Shown: in pieces, positions 15,203 to 23,519 of the stretch
Position numbering within the stretch: position 1 is the stretch's first letter
How the letters are laid out: each line of letters begins with the position of its first letter
Assembly: GCF_028596025.1 (NCBI RefSeq)
Contig: NZ_CP117167.1
Span: 4,588,001 to 4,652,000, forward strand
DNA: 64,000 bases
Direction of reading: 5' to 3'
DNA from: Mucilaginibacter jinjuensis
Lineage (GTDB): Bacteria > Bacteroidota > Bacteroidia > Sphingobacteriales > Sphingobacteriaceae
Translations under genes and position numbers: made by a program
The notes under the pieces: generated by a model
The model's input: only the letters and a program-made list of their open reading frames with translations
The model's database searches: none
What the model was told of the DNA's origin: nothing

Positions 15203-16126
15203 TCATCGGCTCGGGCCACGGCTCTGATCCTGCCCCGGTTTCTTTTTTTTCTTTTTCTTCCACCGGCTATCATCAGATGTTGGCGCAATATTGATATTGC
15301 CGCTATTGTCCAATAATGTTTCTAATACACCTTTGCCATGATAACCCTGTTTGTAACCAAATTTCATAACCTGTTCTGCCCTTTGCGGTTCTCTTACTTC
15401 TTCCTTTTGTTCGTATGAACCATGCTTTAAGGCATTCGCGTAGTTAAACGATTCTTTGACCTCCCGGTTGTAACCAAACATATTGTCGAATAAGCTTTCT
15501 GTAGCTTGCTTAAAAGCAACCCGGTCAAACTGTCCCACCTTTTGGCTATGTGATTTATTCGTGCCTCTTGAATTATTTAATGGGCTTAGTTTAATGCTAT
15601 TACTGGCGTCCTTACGGCTAACGATAATTTGCACATGCATTTGTTCACCTGGCTTAATATCGCCTTTCTTGGCCTGCCCTTTCCTGAATTCCAGATCTTT
15701 GTAAGTGTAGTAACGGTTATTTTCCAATTTCCCGAAATACACCAGATCCTGATTGCCATTAACACCATCACGTTTAAAGTTCTTGGCGTAAGCATCCATC
15801 ACCTGATTTGTATAGGTAATCAGATGCGCTTTAGCATCCTCCTCTCCATATTTGGTTTTCAGAAATAGGATTTCCTTTTCGCTTGGGCTAACATTAATCA
15901 GGAAGAACTTCGCGTCGTCTTTAGAAAGCTTTGCGACGTTATTATCTATCCCCAGCCTTACCTCGTAAGGATGTATATCATGCCTTTCATGGTTGAACCA
16001 GTATTCAGGTTGGTAGTTCTTATTTAACTGCTCGGCCATCATGTTTTCTTTTTCCAGGTAAGCTACCAATTGGCTGCTGCTACCTTTGTTGTTCCCGGTT
16101 GCGCTTTTCGTGATGTTGATGTGCAT
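15203..16126 (-). CDS. DUF5712-family relaxase (MobB-like)
   Basis: This 307-aa protein begins MHINITKSATGNNKGSSSQL, the typical start of the DUF5712 mobilization proteins of Bacteroidota elements. These nick oriT and lead the transferred strand. A candidate metal/His motif is GEQMHVQIIVSRKD (about 180-193). The C-terminus is a basic tail (KKKKKK). It lies 68 bp behind the BfmA/BtgA gene on the same strand, forming the relaxosome operon. Confidence 0.8.
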   Translation of the reverse strand: MHINITKSATGNNKGSSSQLVAYLEKENMMAEQLNKNYQPEYWFNHERHDIHPYEVRLGIDNNVAKLSKDDAKFFLINVSPSEKEILFLKTKYGEEDAKAHLITYTNQVMDAYAKNFKRDGVNGNQDLVYFGKLENNRYYTYKDLEFRKGQAKKGDIKPGEQMHVQIIVSRKDASNSIKLSPLNNSRGTNKSHSQKVGQFDRVAFKQATESLFDNMFGYNREVKESFNYANALKHGSYEQKEEVREPQRAEQVMKFGYKQGYHGKGVLETLLDNSGNINIAPTSDDSRWKKKKKKKPGQDQSRGPSR

Positions 16127-16194
16127 GATATTTCATTAATAAGGCTTTTTTCTCTTCTCTGGGTTCGATATTATAGTTTATCAACTTTCATTGC

Positions 16195-16755
16195 TCACAG
16201 CTTGCTGACCTCTGCACGGACGTGAGCGATCAATTCATCCTTTTCCGATTGCTTCGTCATCATAGACATTTGGTCCCTGCGCCTATTGTAGAATTCCAGT
16301 GTTTCCATAAACTTTCTTTTAAGCTCGGCCTTGTCGTATTGCATCAGGTCAATCCGTCTCATGTACTCGGCAATCTTAGTCATATTGGCTGCCTGGCTTT
16401 GATTGATGACTCTCTGTTCATCATTAAATCTGATCACAGATTGGTTAAAGGCATCCACGATTTTGCCTTGTACGGTGACTATCTTTTCAGAATCTTTCTT
16501 CATCGGGATTAACAAATCCTGCTCCTGCGTCTTGATAAAAGCAACGATATTATCGGTCTTTTTATTGATCGCATTCTTCAGCAACTCATCATTCAGGTCC
16601 CTTGGATCTTTCTTTGACTTATAGAAATAATCCACCATGTGGATAAAGAAATCCAGCTTGGTCAGTCCGCTCTTATTAGCCAGTATTTGCAGCTTCTCGT
16701 CTGTCTTGACCGGGAACCTGATCGTTTTCACATTTTCATCTTTCGTAGCCTTCAT
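16195..16755 (-). CDS. BfmA/BtgA-family mobilization protein
   Basis: This 186-aa protein has an N-terminal ribbon-helix-helix-like segment (KTIRFPVKTDEKLQILANKSGLTKLDFFIHMVDYF) followed by long helices rich in charge, probably a coiled coil. BfmA/BtgA proteins are accessory relaxosome components that bind oriT DNA. Two GTATACC/GGTATAC palindromes lie just upstream, suggesting that it binds them to repress its own operon or build the relaxosome. Confidence 0.8.
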   Translation of the reverse strand: MKATKDENVKTIRFPVKTDEKLQILANKSGLTKLDFFIHMVDYFYKSKKDPRDLNDELLKNAINKKTDNIVAFIKTQEQDLLIPMKKDSEKIVTVQGKIVDAFNQSVIRFNDEQRVINQSQAANMTKIAEYMRRIDLMQYDKAELKRKFMETLEFYNRRRDQMSMMTKQSEKDELIAHVRAEVSKL

Positions 16756-16772
16756 ACACTTTCTTCGTTCTT

Positions 16773-16844
16773 AGTATACCGCCAGGTATACTGTTTCTTA
16801 TTGTTATGGCTTTAAGCGGGGGGTAAAGTATACCGCAGGTATAC
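16773..16844 (-). promoter_or_regulatory. Two GTATACC-GGTATAC palindromes upstream of mob operon
   Basis: AGTATACC gcca GGTATACT (16773-16792) and GTATACC gca GGTATAC (16828-16844) are spaced about 54 bp apart. Duplicated symmetric sites like these fit binding by the ribbon-helix-helix protein encoded 18 bp away. Confidence 0.6.
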
Positions 16845-17032
16845 GCAAAACGCCTTTGCCCCGCAGGGCAAGCGGAAAAAGTCGGGTGCGCCCGACTTCC
16901 GCTTGCTCCCCCCGCTTTCTGCGCGAGGACATTGCTTCGCCGCCGGTCTGCTTTGCAGACCGGTTATTTTGTTATACCGATAGCTGGTTATATGCTTAGT
17001 TGTATATCTGTATAACCAGCTATCGCTATAAC
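16813..17032. other. Candidate oriT / replication region with nested inverted repeats
   Basis: This 220-bp GC-rich gap holds four stacked inverted repeats: TTGCCC-cgca-GGGCAA (16856-16871); AAGCGG..AAGTCGGG / CCCGACTTCCGCTT (16870-16904), itself enclosed by AAGCGGGGGG / CCCCCCGCTT; CCGGTCTGC-ttt-GCAGACCGG (16943-16963); and a 15-bp perfect stem CGATAGCTGGTTATA (16978-16992) / 17011-17025 with an 18-nt loop, extendable to 16971-17032 with one mismatch. It lies directly upstream of the relaxosome genes, as expected of an origin of transfer. No nick-site consensus was identified. Confidence 0.5.
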
Positions 17033-17034
17033 TT

Positions 17035-17349
17035 TTAAATCTCCCAACCGGCAGGCCAGTAAACCTGGCTGCCGAGTTTGGGATGGTAAGAGGGCTGGTA
17101 ACGGATATAGCCATACGCATCCAGTTCTTTAATGCACTTGTGGTAAGTGGCAATCGAGGCGATCTTACTGAACGCCATCATCTCTTTCCTGGTGATTGCA
17201 AAAGGGTTGGCATAGCCATTCCTTTGCCAATGAACGAACAAGCCTGTAAACAGGCTGACATGCGTTGCATTGAGCCGCTCGTCTTTGCTCATGCGGCGCA
17301 GCAGCTTACCGTATCCGGTAAGCTCTGCATTCGATAGCTTGGTTCTCAT
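17035..17349 (-). CDS. Winged-helix-like protein of mobilizable elements
   Basis: This 104-aa protein begins MRTKLSNAELTGYGKLL; the ATG at 17347-17349 overlaps the stop of the upstream excisionase-like gene (ATGA-type overlap). The sequence ITRKEMMAFSKIASIATYHKCIKELDAYGYIRYQP reads like a winged helix-turn-helix followed by a beta wing. Similar proteins accompany BfmA/relaxase genes in Bacteroidota elements; a role in regulation or replication initiation is possible but unproven. Confidence 0.65.
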   Translation of the reverse strand: MRTKLSNAELTGYGKLLRRMSKDERLNATHVSLFTGLFVHWQRNGYANPFAITRKEMMAFSKIASIATYHKCIKELDAYGYIRYQPSYHPKLGSQVYWPAGWEI

Positions 17350-17615
17350 TGAATGCCTCCTTCCAAAAGCTTGTTGATATCTTCCAGCTTGTAGTACATG
17401 ATACTTCCGATACGGGTAAAGCGAAGCGTACCGTTGATTCGCAGGTTTTGCAAGGTGCCAGGCGAGATCTTCAGCAGCTTTCTGACCTCGTTGCTTTTGA
17501 GCCATTTCTTAGACGTAGCTTGTCCGTCCAGCTGAACGAGTTTTTTAATCTCGGTTAGCAGCTCGCTTTTGAACTCCATTAAATCTTCTTTGGTGATAAT
17601 CTCCAAATTCATCAC
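17346..17615 (-). CDS. Excisionase-like HTH_17 protein (second copy)
   Basis: This 89-aa protein has an HTH at about 36-82 (KKWLKSNEVRKLLKISPGTLQNLRINGTLRFTRIGSIMYYKLEDINKLL). It is a paralogue of 5718-6005. It is translationally coupled to the following winged-helix gene through a 4-bp overlap. Probably a recombination directionality factor or regulator of the mobilization module. Confidence 0.82.
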   Translation of the reverse strand: MMNLEIITKEDLMEFKSELLTEIKKLVQLDGQATSKKWLKSNEVRKLLKISPGTLQNLRINGTLRFTRIGSIMYYKLEDINKLLEGGIQ

Positions 17616-17762
17616 TGATCCTCCTGTTGTTTTGGGTAAATATTAAACCGGTTCAAAGGCGGTATACAATAGTTACCTGTGAACACTATAGCTCAAATGT
17701 CAAGAGGGAAATGGCAAAATGAATGACCAATGGAGGCGTTTAGTCAGATTTGGACAGGTAGT

Positions 17763-18524
17763 TTACTTTTTCTCTTTGGGAACGATTTTGAAAAGCTTGT
17801 CGTCTTCTGCAATATTGATGTACTTGGATGGCTTGTCGTCCTTATTCGCCGGGAAGTAATTATGCGCAGTATCAATGGAGATGTCTTTATCACCATGTTT
17901 GAAATATTTGGCAATCATTTTATACCAGGGGCTTTGTGCCTGGGAACGGGCGAGCCGGTTATTGTTTGGTAGTTTTAGATCTTGTATTTGATGTACGAGA
18001 TTCATGAAAGTAGATATGCTACCTTTGTCAATGACGATCTTTTCGCCTGCATCATATTTAGTGGACTCTTTTAACTGTGCCTCCAGATCAGCTATTCTGC
18101 CGTTTAGCTGATCGATCATCCGGTCTTTTTCTGCTACGACTGATTCTATAGGCGCGAGTTTATGCCAGCGGTCAACTTTCTTCAAGAAATATAGGAAAGC
18201 TTCCAATTGCCTCGCCGTTGCCATGTGATCGGGGTAACTTGACGAAAACGGATCTTTTTTTTTAAAGAAGGCGATGCGACTAATTACAATGTCTGTAACA
18301 TGATAAAAAAACTCTTCTTCCTGCTCAGGATTGCACTTTGAAAAGTAAATGAGGTGAAAGTTATAGTACGATGAAAATTCTTCTTTACCAAGCTTGTAGA
18401 GCTTATTTAGAAAGAAGTTATCTGACAAAGCCTTATTCTGTATGATCGGGTTGCCGATCTCGAAACGGTGTGGTGAGAAATCGAAACGTCCACGGAATTT
18501 GAAATATTTGCTTTGTGTTGCCAT
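17763..18524 (-). CDS. Uncharacterised protein of mobilizable elements, coiled coil
   Basis: This is a 253-aa soluble protein. A helical heptad-rich part (about 120-155: ESVVAEKDRMIDQLNGRIADLEAQLKES) predicts a coiled coil. The C-terminal part (SPWYKMIAKYFKHGDKDISIDTAHNYFPAN) is not recognised. Proteins of this appearance recur beside excisionase and mobilization genes in Bacteroidota islands; no function is assigned. Confidence 0.6.
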   Translation of the reverse strand: MATQSKYFKFRGRFDFSPHRFEIGNPIIQNKALSDNFFLNKLYKLGKEEFSSYYNFHLIYFSKCNPEQEEEFFYHVTDIVISRIAFFKKKDPFSSSYPDHMATARQLEAFLYFLKKVDRWHKLAPIESVVAEKDRMIDQLNGRIADLEAQLKESTKYDAGEKIVIDKGSISTFMNLVHQIQDLKLPNNNRLARSQAQSPWYKMIAKYFKHGDKDISIDTAHNYFPANKDDKPSKYINIAEDDKLFKIVPKEKK

Positions 18525-18841
18525 AGGTAGGTTTTTAAGAATAACTACTTTTACAACCTATAGTTTTAGTCTCCCGCTAATTCGGTTTATTCATTACGGT
18601 TCGAATCCCATAGGTTACATTATGGCGATCCCTATGAGATTATTTTCGAACTATTTATTAGTCCAGTTGATGGATTTGGGTACTCTAAACTCCTAAGTGG
18701 TTCGAGTCTTGTTTGGGCTACCGAATCGGACAAACTTGAAATATCAAGTTTTGTCCGATTTTTTTTTGCCCCTAACTTGCTGTTTATGTTATAAGCAGGT
18801 ATTGATCAGATGGATGCATATTTCTTGTAATCAATGTTTCA
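18525..18841. other. Gene-free stretch with tRNA-3'-like scraps and a terminator
   Basis: GGTTCGAATCCC (about 18599) and GGTTCGAGTC (about 18699) are T-arm-like sequences. The second is followed by TTTGGGCTACC and a terminator, the layout of a tRNA 3' end. No complete tRNA folds. This is probably an old attachment-site scar. Confidence 0.4.
18723..18768 (+). terminator. Intrinsic terminator
   Basis: AATCGGACAAACTTGA pairs with TCAAGTTTTGTCCGATT (one-base bulge), followed by a run of nine Ts. It faces right although no rightward gene precedes it, consistent with being carried along from a tRNA locus. Confidence 0.75.
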
Positions 18842-19780
18842 TTATCGTTTTACATCACAGAATTCTACCTCACCGGCTGTTGGTTCTGCATTATCAGCAT
18901 ATAACGTCCAACTGATAGTATTGCCCGAATCTGTCGAATATTCGTGAATAGGTATTTGGCCAATTGCTGTACGCATACCCGGCAAAAGGGGCTCATGACG
19001 CGCCGGGCCATATTGTTTAGGCTTAGCAATTGGCCCTTGATAATAGCGTTCAGCATTCGGCTCAACCAGATCTCTTACTTTGTTATCTAATTGCAACTGC
19101 GTTAATGCCTCGTTTTGCCCTTCATATTTCTGTAGATTGACGCACCTTTTGGGCACGGTAAGCGTAACGTTAATATACTTCGCATATAACCGGCCAACGT
19201 TTTGGGCATAAACATTTAGGAAGTAGTGAAAAAATTTCTTTCCGCCAACAACTTGTATATAATCCTCAATTTTGACTATCTCAAAGTCTACCATTATCTT
19301 CGGGCTATTCTGCCTGCCCATAATATCCCGGATTTCATGGTCATATAGAGGCTCTACCATAAAATTATGGCGGCGATAATATTTTTTATCATCGGCCTGG
19401 TGTGCGGTTTCACCTTTAGGAATTTCCAAAATATAAACCACCTGATCCGGATTTCCCGGTATTGCTACAACGTGGATTTTCAGCCCGTGAATGCGTGGCC
19501 GAATTTTACCGTTAATCACCTGTTCCAGCCATTCTTTACTAATTGACTTACAGTCAACCGGATCTATTTTTTCGGGGAAACGCTTGTTATTTTGGTTTTC
19601 AGCAATGCCATAAATTAATACGCCACCGTTTGAGTTTGCTAACGAAGATACATCTTTAGTGATCTCCATGACCTTTTTATCATCACGCTGCAATGCACCC
19701 GCCGCTTTATATTCAAGCTCCGGATTTTCCTCTACGCTATCAGCAATAAGTTGTAATAAGTAGTTGTGGTCAAACATCAT
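18842..19780 (-). CDS. AlbA_2 (Schlafen-like) domain protein
   Basis: This 312-aa protein has an N-terminal AlbA_2 domain (about 12-145): ENPELEYKAAGAL, SSLANSNGGVLIYGIAE and the FYRRHNFMVEPL-like end YYRRHNFMVEP. AlbA_2/Schlafen domains bind or cut nucleic acids and occur in defence genes. The C-terminal 160 residues are beta-rich and unrecognised. It begins 36 bp after the DUF6527 gene on the same strand, so it may be the last gene of the ubiquitin-like operon and its effector (inference). Confidence 0.75.
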   Translation of the reverse strand: MMFDHNYLLQLIADSVEENPELEYKAAGALQRDDKKVMEITKDVSSLANSNGGVLIYGIAENQNNKRFPEKIDPVDCKSISKEWLEQVINGKIRPRIHGLKIHVVAIPGNPDQVVYILEIPKGETAHQADDKKYYRRHNFMVEPLYDHEIRDIMGRQNSPKIMVDFEIVKIEDYIQVVGGKKFFHYFLNVYAQNVGRLYAKYINVTLTVPKRCVNLQKYEGQNEALTQLQLDNKVRDLVEPNAERYYQGPIAKPKQYGPARHEPLLPGMRTAIGQIPIHEYSTDSGNTISWTLYADNAEPTAGEVEFCDVKR

Positions 19781-19816
19781 AATGGATTTGATTATAATTC
19801 AAATATAACTGGTCAC

Positions 19817-20149
19817 TTAACACCATTTGATCTCTCCTTTTTTTAAAAAGAAATGACTTTTACAGCCATTATTTTTCCAAAGAGATGGAGTTAAATCTGA
19901 GCATTTTGAATCACCCAGCTTCCAGCAGGGTGATTCATCGCTGTCCAAGTTAACGTTGATCTCTTTTCCGCAACCACAAGGGCACAATAAAGCGGCAAAC
20001 CAATATTTACCATCGCTGCCTTCTATATATAATATGCCCGGCTTCAAATTTTCCGGTATCGTTTCTACATATTTATTGATATATAAAGGCTTACGTAAAA
20101 CGATTCGTCTGTATTGAACTTTTAAAAAGAAAAACAGTTTTTTAATCAT
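19817..20149 (-). CDS. DUF6527 cysteine-rich protein of ubiquitin-like operons
   Basis: This 110-aa protein has a zinc-binding arrangement: CPCGCG, then single Cys residues (SPCWK, SKCSD, NGCKSH) and a terminal WC. This matches the DUF6527 family that accompanies ThiF/multiubiquitin genes. The ATG overlaps the stop of the JAMM-E1 gene by 4 bp, so translation is coupled. Its job in the pathway is unknown; a small metal-binding adaptor is plausible. Confidence 0.65.
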   Translation of the reverse strand: MIKKLFFFLKVQYRRIVLRKPLYINKYVETIPENLKPGILYIEGSDGKYWFAALLCPCGCGKEINVNLDSDESPCWKLGDSKCSDLTPSLWKNNGCKSHFFLKKGEIKWC

Positions 20150-21531
20150 AACATGCGTAGTGATGATAAATTTAAAAATGGCTGCATCAATCCGCGCCCG
20201 GCAAACTTAGCAAGGTATCTATCCGGCTCACCCTCTTCGGAATGCCAGATCTCCCATTCGCTGATCGTTATATCGGTTTGTGCAAACCGCTTATTGGGAT
20301 CATACCTAAATGGGTGTATTCTGGCTAAAAACTCCAATACGGCAAGCGACGAAACCTGCATATTGATAGAAATTACAGCCGGACTTTCCACATCCATATT
20401 TACCACATAGCCTCTTTTACGCTGTTCCTCATACATTTCAGGATTGGTTCTTTTTAGTTCTTCTGAACTTAACTGTTGCAATGTATAAACACCCCTTGAA
20501 AGCAAGGATGATTTACCCGGCTGTAAATAATGCACTGAACCCGATATTTCATCTATACCGCCCTTTTTATCTGCAACTAATTTTACACCCATATCTATAT
20601 ATGGCAAAAGATAAAAAGTAGCCAGGGAGTTTAAAATGCTGCGTCCCTCAACCGAATCAACACATCCAAACGCGAAATCGGCACCTATAGCGGCATTGAT
20701 CAGCCTAGGGTCTTCCTGTAACAGGCTCTGATATATTTCAACTTCCGTATTAAACCCGAAAGAGGTGATCGCCGCTTTTAAAACATCGACCTTCGGCCTT
20801 TTGTAACGTGCGTCCTCTTCTTTAGAATTTAATATCCTGTTAAGGTTCTTATAGTCGATTGGTTTTGAATCCGCGATTATTAATTTACCCACTCCTAATC
20901 TCGCCAACTGTTCAATAGTTATACTACCGGTACCCGAACAACCAATCACTACGACCGTCATGTCCTTTAGAAGAGATACCGTACCCTCGCCAAATGTTTG
21001 TTGATTTCGCAGCGAGGCAGCATGGGTGGTAAACTCATTCTTGCTGCGCATCAATTTAACAGTATCCCCTACAACGGTAATTCTTTCAACGTTTAAAAAC
21101 TCATTACCCGGTGTTACCACCCTGGCAATAATGGACTCGTCTTCATACATTATCGCGCTCATGTGCGGCTCCGTATCGTTCATCAGCGAATAAATGGACG
21201 GAAAGATAATACGGTCAGAAGCGTCATCAAGTTCAGAAAAACTGGTATCACCTTTCGGATGGGAGTGTATTTTTAAAACACCCATTCCCTTTCTGGCAGC
21301 TTCATTCACCAGATCGTCAATCAGGTTCGTCGGCCATTCTATAAAGTCACCCTTCCTGATACATACGTCATGTGGTATAAACAATAGCCTATGTACAAGT
21401 AACCATTTCTGGTTACTTGTAATGTGACGGCCACATAATGCAAACGCGATGGCTTCTTTTTCATCACCGGGGAAAAGATGTTCCCTCAGTTGCCGGTGGC
21501 TGTCACCGGTCATTTTTAAGTGGAACTCCAT
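20146..21531 (-). CDS. JAMM protease fused to E1-like ThiF adenylyltransferase
   Basis: In this 461-aa protein, residues about 1-150 form a JAB/JAMM metalloprotease with Glu26, HSHP at 89-92 and S99-x-x-D102, so the zinc site is complete. Residues about 175-400 are an E1/ThiF fold with VIGCSGTGS (195-203), the IIADSKPIDYKNLNR nucleotide motif (218-232) and GCVDSVEGR. One polypeptide could therefore mature the ubiquitin-like tail and activate it with ATP. It sits between the multi-Ubl gene (2-bp gap) and DUF6527. Confidence 0.85.
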   Translation of the reverse strand: MEFHLKMTGDSHRQLREHLFPGDEKEAIAFALCGRHITSNQKWLLVHRLLFIPHDVCIRKGDFIEWPTNLIDDLVNEAARKGMGVLKIHSHPKGDTSFSELDDASDRIIFPSIYSLMNDTEPHMSAIMYEDESIIARVVTPGNEFLNVERITVVGDTVKLMRSKNEFTTHAASLRNQQTFGEGTVSLLKDMTVVVIGCSGTGSITIEQLARLGVGKLIIADSKPIDYKNLNRILNSKEEDARYKRPKVDVLKAAITSFGFNTEVEIYQSLLQEDPRLINAAIGADFAFGCVDSVEGRSILNSLATFYLLPYIDMGVKLVADKKGGIDEISGSVHYLQPGKSSLLSRGVYTLQQLSSEELKRTNPEMYEEQRKRGYVVNMDVESPAVISINMQVSSLAVLEFLARIHPFRYDPNKRFAQTDITISEWEIWHSEEGEPDRYLAKFAGRGLMQPFLNLSSLRML

Positions 21532-21533
21532 CG

Positions 21534-22670
21534 TTATCGTTTGTTGAATTCTTGTTGCAAACTATGGTTCATTAGCGCAATGTGGGTCGCCAGGTTATCT
21601 TCACCGGGTACCCACTGATTAGCTGCGGTTCGGTGTCTTGACCATTGCTGGTAAGATTTGCCTTCAATGGTTAACGGAGATAAAGCGCCTATGGCCTGAT
21701 TATCGGTTCTTGCCAGGTTTGGATACATATAAAACATATCGAGCGGTGCAATGGGATAGTTTTGCGGTATGCGAATGGCTATATCAGGGTTAGCATGGTT
21801 ATAACCCGCAGGTATACCATAGCCGCGTAAAATAACCCATTGCGTTTCACCATTGAGAACAGTTTCGTACGCGATACCTTTTTCTTCCAAATAATTAATA
21901 TCCTCTTCCGGTAAAAGAAAGTCGCGTTTGTTAACGCGACCTTCTGTACAATTTTTGGCTTTGGCACTAAACCTTTCAATACCACAGGCTGTGAAATCAA
22001 CTACCTCGTCGGCTTCGACAATTTTAGCCCCCCCTTTATGCTTATATCTTAAATAGTAGGTTTCAGGGGTTTCATTGATTAAGGCCAGTATCTCACGGCC
22101 AGTCATAGCGGGTTTATCAACCGTGAACGGTGTGGTATTGATTTTGATAATGTACTTAAAAGCTATGACAGGTATAACGCCACAGTTAAAGCAATGCTCA
22201 ATATCAACTATGCAATCCTTACGTTCGGTGACAAAGTGCATACCGCCGCATTGAATTTTTATCTTGACCTGTGGTTGATGCCCGTAACTAACCTTAGTGC
22301 CGTCTTTGTTAACCAGAATCAGAAAATGCTCTTCCGGGTCGAGGCCAGCCAGTTTTAATATTTCCACCGGGGTCAGCTCACGTTTATCCGTAACTTCCGG
22401 ATCATTGTTTACACTATAGCCCCTGTATTCGGCTTCTTTAGTAACAAAACGCTCAAACCCTTTTGCTGATAAATCAACGATTTCATCCTTTGCTATTTTT
22501 TTGAAGTTATCTTCAAAAAGCTGAAATAGCTCCAGGCATTCGATGTGTTTCAGGTCAGCCTTTTCCATCAGTTCTAACCCGCTAACTTTAGGCTCGTGAA
22601 ACAGAAGCTCAATCTCATTAACTGATGTTGCAAAATGTTGAACCTCATGCGGTTCTTTGATATTTTCCAT
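21534..22670 (-). CDS. Multi-ubiquitin-like protein with E2-like C-terminus
   Basis: This 378-aa protein seems to contain up to three beta-grasp segments (about 12-75, 85-150 and 165-235), recognisable by repeated FKYIIKINTTPFTVDKPAMTG / DEVVDFTACGIERF-type and DEIVDLSAKGFERF blocks. The C-terminal part (about 245-375) matches the prokaryotic E2 family E pattern: GYGIPAGYNHANPDIAIRIP, QQWSRHR and NQWVPGEDNLATHIALMNHSL. No obvious catalytic Cys is present in the E2-like part. It is the first gene of the operon multi-Ubl/E2, JAMM-E1, DUF6527 and perhaps AlbA. Confidence 0.8.
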   Translation of the reverse strand: MENIKEPHEVQHFATSVNEIELLFHEPKVSGLELMEKADLKHIECLELFQLFEDNFKKIAKDEIVDLSAKGFERFVTKEAEYRGYSVNNDPEVTDKRELTPVEILKLAGLDPEEHFLILVNKDGTKVSYGHQPQVKIKIQCGGMHFVTERKDCIVDIEHCFNCGVIPVIAFKYIIKINTTPFTVDKPAMTGREILALINETPETYYLRYKHKGGAKIVEADEVVDFTACGIERFSAKAKNCTEGRVNKRDFLLPEEDINYLEEKGIAYETVLNGETQWVILRGYGIPAGYNHANPDIAIRIPQNYPIAPLDMFYMYPNLARTDNQAIGALSPLTIEGKSYQQWSRHRTAANQWVPGEDNLATHIALMNHSLQQEFNKR

Positions 22671-23062
22671 AATGTACTTACTTATTAAATTATTATAAAA
22701 CAGGGTAACGCACGATTGCGCTACCGATTACTGAATTGTGGCGAAGCAGGCAGCTTGTTAAAATTGCGCTGCTAAAACCGTTAAAAATTGTGTTAAAGTG
22801 CTGCGTATCATTTCGGCAGCAGGCTGAATCATATTCAGTAACTTGCTTAATTTTTAATTTAATAAGTGTTAAATCCGACCATTCAGGAACTAAACCGCGC
22901 TAAATCAGCGTTTTTTAGTTGAAAATTCGTCGTCAGCTTGCAGAATTGCAAAAAAGAAAGTAGTTTTGATTACCACATCGTAACATACTTTAAAGACACG
23001 AGCTAATTAGGCTTATGCTTTTTTGCATTTACAAGCCAGGGCGATTTTTCCTCCTGGTTTTT
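22671..23062. other. Gene-free stretch with hairpins
   Basis: It holds the upstream region of the ubiquitin operon. CTGAATCATATTCAG (about 22824-22838) is a palindrome, and AACTAAA..CGCT-aaatc-AGCG..TTTAGTT (about 22889-22921) is a nested hairpin. A hairpin with a T run follows at 23036-23064. A small rightward RNA ending there is possible but not demonstrated. Confidence 0.4.
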
Positions 23063-23064
23063 TT
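23036..23064 (+). terminator. Hairpin with T run
   Basis: CCAGG (23036-23040) pairs with CCTGG (23053-23057) and seven Ts follow. It faces right and overlaps the last codon of the PIN-like gene on the other strand. Confidence 0.45.
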
Positions 23065-23518
23065 ATATATACATATTTAATATTTCCAAGTCCACATTCC
23101 CGCCCATATCGAATACAATCCCTACCAGATTCTGAGCCAGGTTACTATAACTTGACACCCTTGTTTTTAATTCTTTACCGGCCGTACTGGTAAGCAGGAT
23201 GTCGTCGCTCACCAGTGTTAAGTTCAAGCCTTGCGCCACTACAATCGAAGAAATGGTTTCCGGTATAAACTTCGGTTTATAAATATTAAACAACCGAAAC
23301 GATTCTTTAACCTGGTCGGCAGACAGCGATATGATTTTAAGCAAACCTAAAGCGATCATTGCCCTGGCCTGTTTTTGTTCGATGGCCGTACATTTCATTT
23401 CAAAATTGTAATCCGTTATATAAAAACAGATCTCTTTCGGTGTCAGGTAATTGATAATACCACCTATGCGGCTGATTACAAGGACAAAGTGCAAATCATT
23501 TATAACGTAGCTTTTCAT
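23063..23518 (-). CDS. PIN-like protein partner of XRE-ImmA
   Basis: This 151-aa protein begins with a short beta/alpha segment containing an early Asp (VINDLHF). It ends with LTLVSDDILLTSTAGKELKTR, reminiscent of PIN-type nucleases that carry scattered acidic residues. The match is not strong. It begins 1 bp after the stop of the XRE-ImmA gene, so the two are translated together; such pairs resemble toxin-antitoxin units in which ImmA-type proteins are the regulator. Confidence 0.5.
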   Translation of the reverse strand: MKSYVINDLHFVLVISRIGGIINYLTPKEICFYITDYNFEMKCTAIEQKQARAMIALGLLKIISLSADQVKESFRLFNIYKPKFIPETISSIVVAQGLNLTLVSDDILLTSTAGKELKTRVSSYSNLAQNLVGIVFDMGGNVDLEILNMYI

Positions 23519-23519
23519 T

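Noticed and set aside
18640-18723. Possible complete tRNA with a CTA-like anticodon loop
   Set aside because: The T stem, D arm and acceptor stem do not pair; only the 3' end resembles a tRNA. Kept only as a scar.
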